Assembly (NCBI GenBank): GCA_029237695.1
Contig: CM055273.1
Location: 60,315,968 to 60,379,967 of the forward strand
Origin: Conchocele bisecta
Taxonomy: Eukaryota > Mollusca > Bivalvia > Lucinida > Thyasiridae
DNA length: 64,000 nt
Direction of reading: 5' to 3'
Positions within the stretch are counted from its first letter, which is position 1, and every line of letters starts with the position of its first letter. The position numbers were made by a program, and so were the translations under genes. The notes beneath the pieces were generated by a model, which was not told where the DNA came from, did not search any database, and was given only the letters and a program-made list of their open reading frames with translations. This document shows, piece by piece, positions 60,781 to 64,000 of the stretch.

Positions 60781-62340
60781 AACAAGAAACGAGGCAAAGC
60801 CACGAAGGCCAGGTTTTTTCCAAGCATAGACACTTGGATAACATAATTATACCCACTTTTTGTAGACTAGATGGCCGTGGCCTGCATGTCGCGCCTTGGG
60901 GCGAGGCATGGACACTAAAAAAATAGATATAGTAGATGGAAAAACTTTAACCAAAAAACTTTAACCGGACACACGGACGAACGGACGGACGTATGCCAAA
61001 ATTGCCGACGATATCGCGCTTTCCGCAAGCAGGTGCGACAATGATGATAAACACCCATGTGAAGTATCAAGGTATTGGGTGAAGCAGTTGCAGAGATATA
61101 GTACACGAAAAAAATTTAACAAAAAAATTCAAAGTAATTTGACCTTGACATTGGGCACAGGATCGCGCTTTCCGCAAGCAGGTGCAACAATGATGATAAA
61201 CACCCCATGTGAAGTATCAAGGTATTGGGTGTGAAGCAGTTGCAGAGATACAGTACACGAAAATACTTTAACAAAAAAATTCAAAGTAATTTGACCTTGA
61301 CATTGGGCACAGGATCGCGCTTTCCGCAAGCAGGTGCGACAATGATGATAAACACCCATGTGAAGTATCAAGGTATTGGGTGAAGCAGTTGCAGAGATAT
61401 AGTACACGAAAAAACTTTAACAAAAAAAATTCAAAGTATTTGACCTTGACATTGGGCACAGGATCGCGCTTTCCGCAAGCAGGTGCGACAATGATGATAA
61501 AACACCATGTGAAGTATCAAGGTATTGGGTGTGAAGCAGTTGCAGAGATATAGTACACGAAAATACTTTAAGAAAAAAATTCAAAGTAATTTGACCTTGA
61601 CATTGGGCACAGGATCGCACTTTCCGCAAGCAGGTGCGACAATGATGATAAACACCCATGTGAAGTATCAAGGTATTGGGTGAAGCAGTTGCAGAGACAT
61701 AGTACACGAAAAAACTTTAACAAAAAAATTCAAAGTAATTTGACCTTGACATTGGGCACAGGATCGCGCTTTCCACAAGCAGGTGCGACAATGATGATAA
61801 ACACTCATGTGAAGTATCATGGTATTGGGTTGAAGCAGTTGCAGAGATATAGTACACGAAAAAACTTTAACAAAAAATTCAAAGTAATTTGACCTTGACA
61901 TTGGGCACAGGATCGCGCTTTCCGCAAGCAGTTGGTGCGACAATGATGATAAACACCCATGTGAAGTATCAAGGTATTGGGTGAAGCAGTTGCAGAGATA
62001 TAGTACACGAAAAAACTTTAACAAAAAAAATTCAAAGTAATTTGACATTGACATTGGGCACAGGATCGCGCTTTCCGCAAGCAAGCGGTGCGACAATGAT
62101 GATAAACACCCATGTGAAGTTATCAAGGTAATTGGGTGAAGCAGTTGCAGAGATATAGTACACGAAAAAAACAAAAAAAACTTTAAACAAAAAAATTCAA
62201 AGTAATTTGACTTGACATTGGGCACAGGGGCCGCACGGTTGGGGGTTAGAATGAAAATATGGATGATGATAAAACACCCATGTGAAGTTTCAAGGTAATG
62301 GGCGAAGCAGTTGCAGAGATATAGTATAACGAAAAAGTTT
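60781..62340. repeat. Tandem array, ~150-bp units containing an element terminus
   Basis: Head 'aacaagaaacgaggcaaagc' at 60781. From 61037 eight units start 'gacaatgatgataaacaccc' and contain 'aaggtattgggtgaagcagt', 'ttgaccttgacattgggcac' and 'gcgctttccgcaagcaggtg'. The last motif resembles the terminal sequence of related elements. Minus-strand frames of up to 185 codons are array artefacts. Confidence 0.65.
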
Positions 62341-63250
62341 TAACCAAAAAACTTTAACCAGACGTACGTTAAAAAGTTAACGTTGAAAATGGCTAAGTCA
62401 ATTACGTAGAAATAATAGGTGAAGGTAAAAAAAATGGTCACATGTTGGATAGTTGTATGTGGTAGGCACCCCTTGGTTATGAAGCTGTGAAAGTTGGTGG
62501 TCCTAGGTGGTACAGTACCAAAGAAATGGACTTAAACACGAAAACTTAACATTGTAAACGCGAAAACTTAACATTGAAAATGGCAAAGTCGACTGCGCGG
62601 AAAAAATGGATGAAGTTAAAAAAAAAAGTAACATGTTGGATAGTGATATGTGGTGGGCACCCCTTGATTATGAAGCTGTGAAAGTTTGGTGGTCCTAGGT
62701 GGTACAGTACCAAATAAATGGACTTAAACACGAAAACTTAACATTGAAAACGCGATAACTTAACATTGAAAATGGCTAAGTCGATTGCGCGGAAAAAATG
62801 GGTGAAGTTAAAAAAAAGTAACATGTTGGATAGTGATATGTGGTGGGCACCCATTGATTATGAAGCTGTGAAAGTTTGGTGGTCCTAGGTGGTACAGTAA
62901 CAAAGAAATGGACTCAAACACGAAAACTTAACATTGATTGTGGAAGCGCCCGCCGCCCGCCCCGCCCGCCCGCCGCCCGCCCGGCTTTCGCCAATCCAAT
63001 AGCCTGGATTTTTTTTTTCAAAAAATAAAAAACAAAAAATGGCTAAAAATTGAAAAAGAATTTGAAGAAAAAAAAATGGAAAAAAAAAGTTTAAAAATTA
63101 AAAATAATAATGCTTGCAACTGAATTTTTTTTTTAATAGTCCTATATTTATCTACATATATCTGCACAGGTCCACATAATGCCACAATATTTTCAACACA
63201 GTTTACGGAAATGCAATATCCAATGTAGTAATTTACCTGTATAAATTACC
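62341..63250. repeat. ~189-bp tandem array plus CG-rich tail
   Basis: Three units with 'gtaacatgttggatagt', 'ggcaccccttgattatgaag' and 'cacgaaaacttaacattg', then 62943-62985 'cgcccgccgcccgccccgcc' (GC-only run) and poly-A; then one copy of the 60.2-kb ~200-bp unit. Confidence 0.55.
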
Positions 63251-64000
63251 TGTGGTCAAGAGTGGTCAAGACTGGACATTTGCACATGCTAGCACATGCA
63301 CAGGTGAATGGTTCTCCCAGTCTCTATTGTTCTCTCTACAGGTAAGGTGTACAGAGCCCACGAGAAAACGGGTCTTCATGCATTATTGTCCAGTTTGTAG
63401 AGTGTGCAAAACAAAAAAGGGAGATAACTCAAAAATTAGCTACGCAAGAGTTGTCATTCTTGTGCGCGACACACCTCCGGGTCGTGGTCTATGCATGTGT
63501 GAAGTTTCATGAAAATATTCCAAAGGGTGGTCGAGTTATGCTCCGGACAGGAAATCAGTGCGCGAAAACAAAAAAGGGAGATAACTCAAAAATTAGCTAT
63601 GCAAGAGTTGTCATTCTTGTGCCTTCGGGTCGTGGTCTATGCATGTGTGAAGTTTCATGAAAATATTCCAAAGGGTGTTCGAGTTATGCTCCGGACAAGA
63701 AGTGTCTGCGGCGGACGTGGACGCGGACGCGGCCCGCTGTCAAATCCATAGTACCGTATCCCCCGACGGAGTCCGGGGGATACAATTATAACAAATTTCC
63801 CCCAACGTTAAGTTTATGAAAGCACAAAGACTGTGACCTTGACCTTGGGGTTAGCTGGTGTCTGAGCATCATGGATTTGTCATAGCACGATAGAGAATCA
63901 TTAGAGAAAGGCATGTGTGAAATATCAAAACGTTTGGTAAAAAGAAACAGAAATTATAACAAATTTACCCCAACGTTAAGTTTATGAAAGCACTAAGACT
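63251..64000. repeat. Repeat pieces to window end
   Basis: 63405-63700: two ~185-bp units ('gggagataactcaaaaatta', 'gggtcgtggtctatgcatgt'). 63702-63780: 'gcggacgtggacgcggacgc' and the hairpin 'gtatcccccgacggagtc' / 'cgggggatac'. 63785-64000: units of the 5-7-kb type ('ccccaacgttaagtttatga', 'gtgaccttgaccttggggtt') cut by the window end. Confidence 0.5.

Noticed and set aside
61668..62225. 185-codon minus-strand frame and similar frames at 60.9-61.7 kb
   Set aside because: Translations of the ~150-bp tandem array; they repeat with unit-by-unit frameshifts and contain no domain.

Overview
The window looks like nuclear DNA from a bivalve mollusc, probably a heterodont clam or mussel. The evidence is AT-rich DNA, spliced genes with GT-AG introns, tRNA-derived SINE-like repeats, dozens of short palindromic MITE-type elements, and many non-autonomous elements with a core of ~150-190 bp tandem repeats ('gaccttgaccttgggg' and similar), an architecture known from bivalve 'pearl'/HINE elements. 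The species call is inference; no marker gene fixes it. Most open frames in the window are chance frames inside palindromes and tandem arrays.

Two host genes were recognised, both on the minus strand. (1) 902-2452: a large exon of a DUF1399 / glycine-rich-domain-containing (GRDP-like) protein. (2) 23474-58176: HAUS1, a subunit of the augmin complex, pieced together from eight small exons whose splice sites and codon phases all agree (267 residues plus stop); only the first coding exon is missing. Its ~34 kb of introns are packed with transposable elements, often nested, and several MITEs abut exon ends within 10-20 nt of the splice site. A partial copy of the fourth recognised exon forms an 87-nt, phase-compatible potential extra exon.

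9.4-14.4 kb is a different kind of DNA: closely spaced minus-strand genes that look virus-derived (Polinton/adintovirus-like accessory or structural genes). They are a partial protein running into a 500-N assembly gap, a coiled-coil fibre-like protein with ~48-residue repeats and a beta-rich C-terminal head, and a small hydrophobic protein broken by two frame disruptions. Downstream lie a potential structured RNA, a tRNA-like pol III unit, AT-rich DNA and small unassigned frames. No polymerase, integrase or capsid gene is visible, so this is a fragment or decayed copy.

Region by region: 1-0.96 kb MITEs; 0.9-2.5 kb GRDP-like exon; 2.5-7.35 kb MITEs and a 2.2-kb tandem-core element; 7.35-8.96 kb mostly unassigned; 9-14.4 kb SINE-like repeat plus virus-derived block and gap; 14.4-23 kb nested TTAA elements, tandem arrays and SINE-like repeats; 23.5-58.2 kb HAUS1, with a ~5-kb long-TIR element, five tandem-core elements, a decayed Tc1/mariner copy and a C2H2 zinc-finger frame in its introns; 58.2-64 kb tandem arrays. 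The repeats form a readable insertion history: TTAA element inside a SINE-like element, MITE inside SINE-like element, tandem-core element inside another tandem-core element, and palindromic MITEs inside a Tc1 copy inside another MITE.
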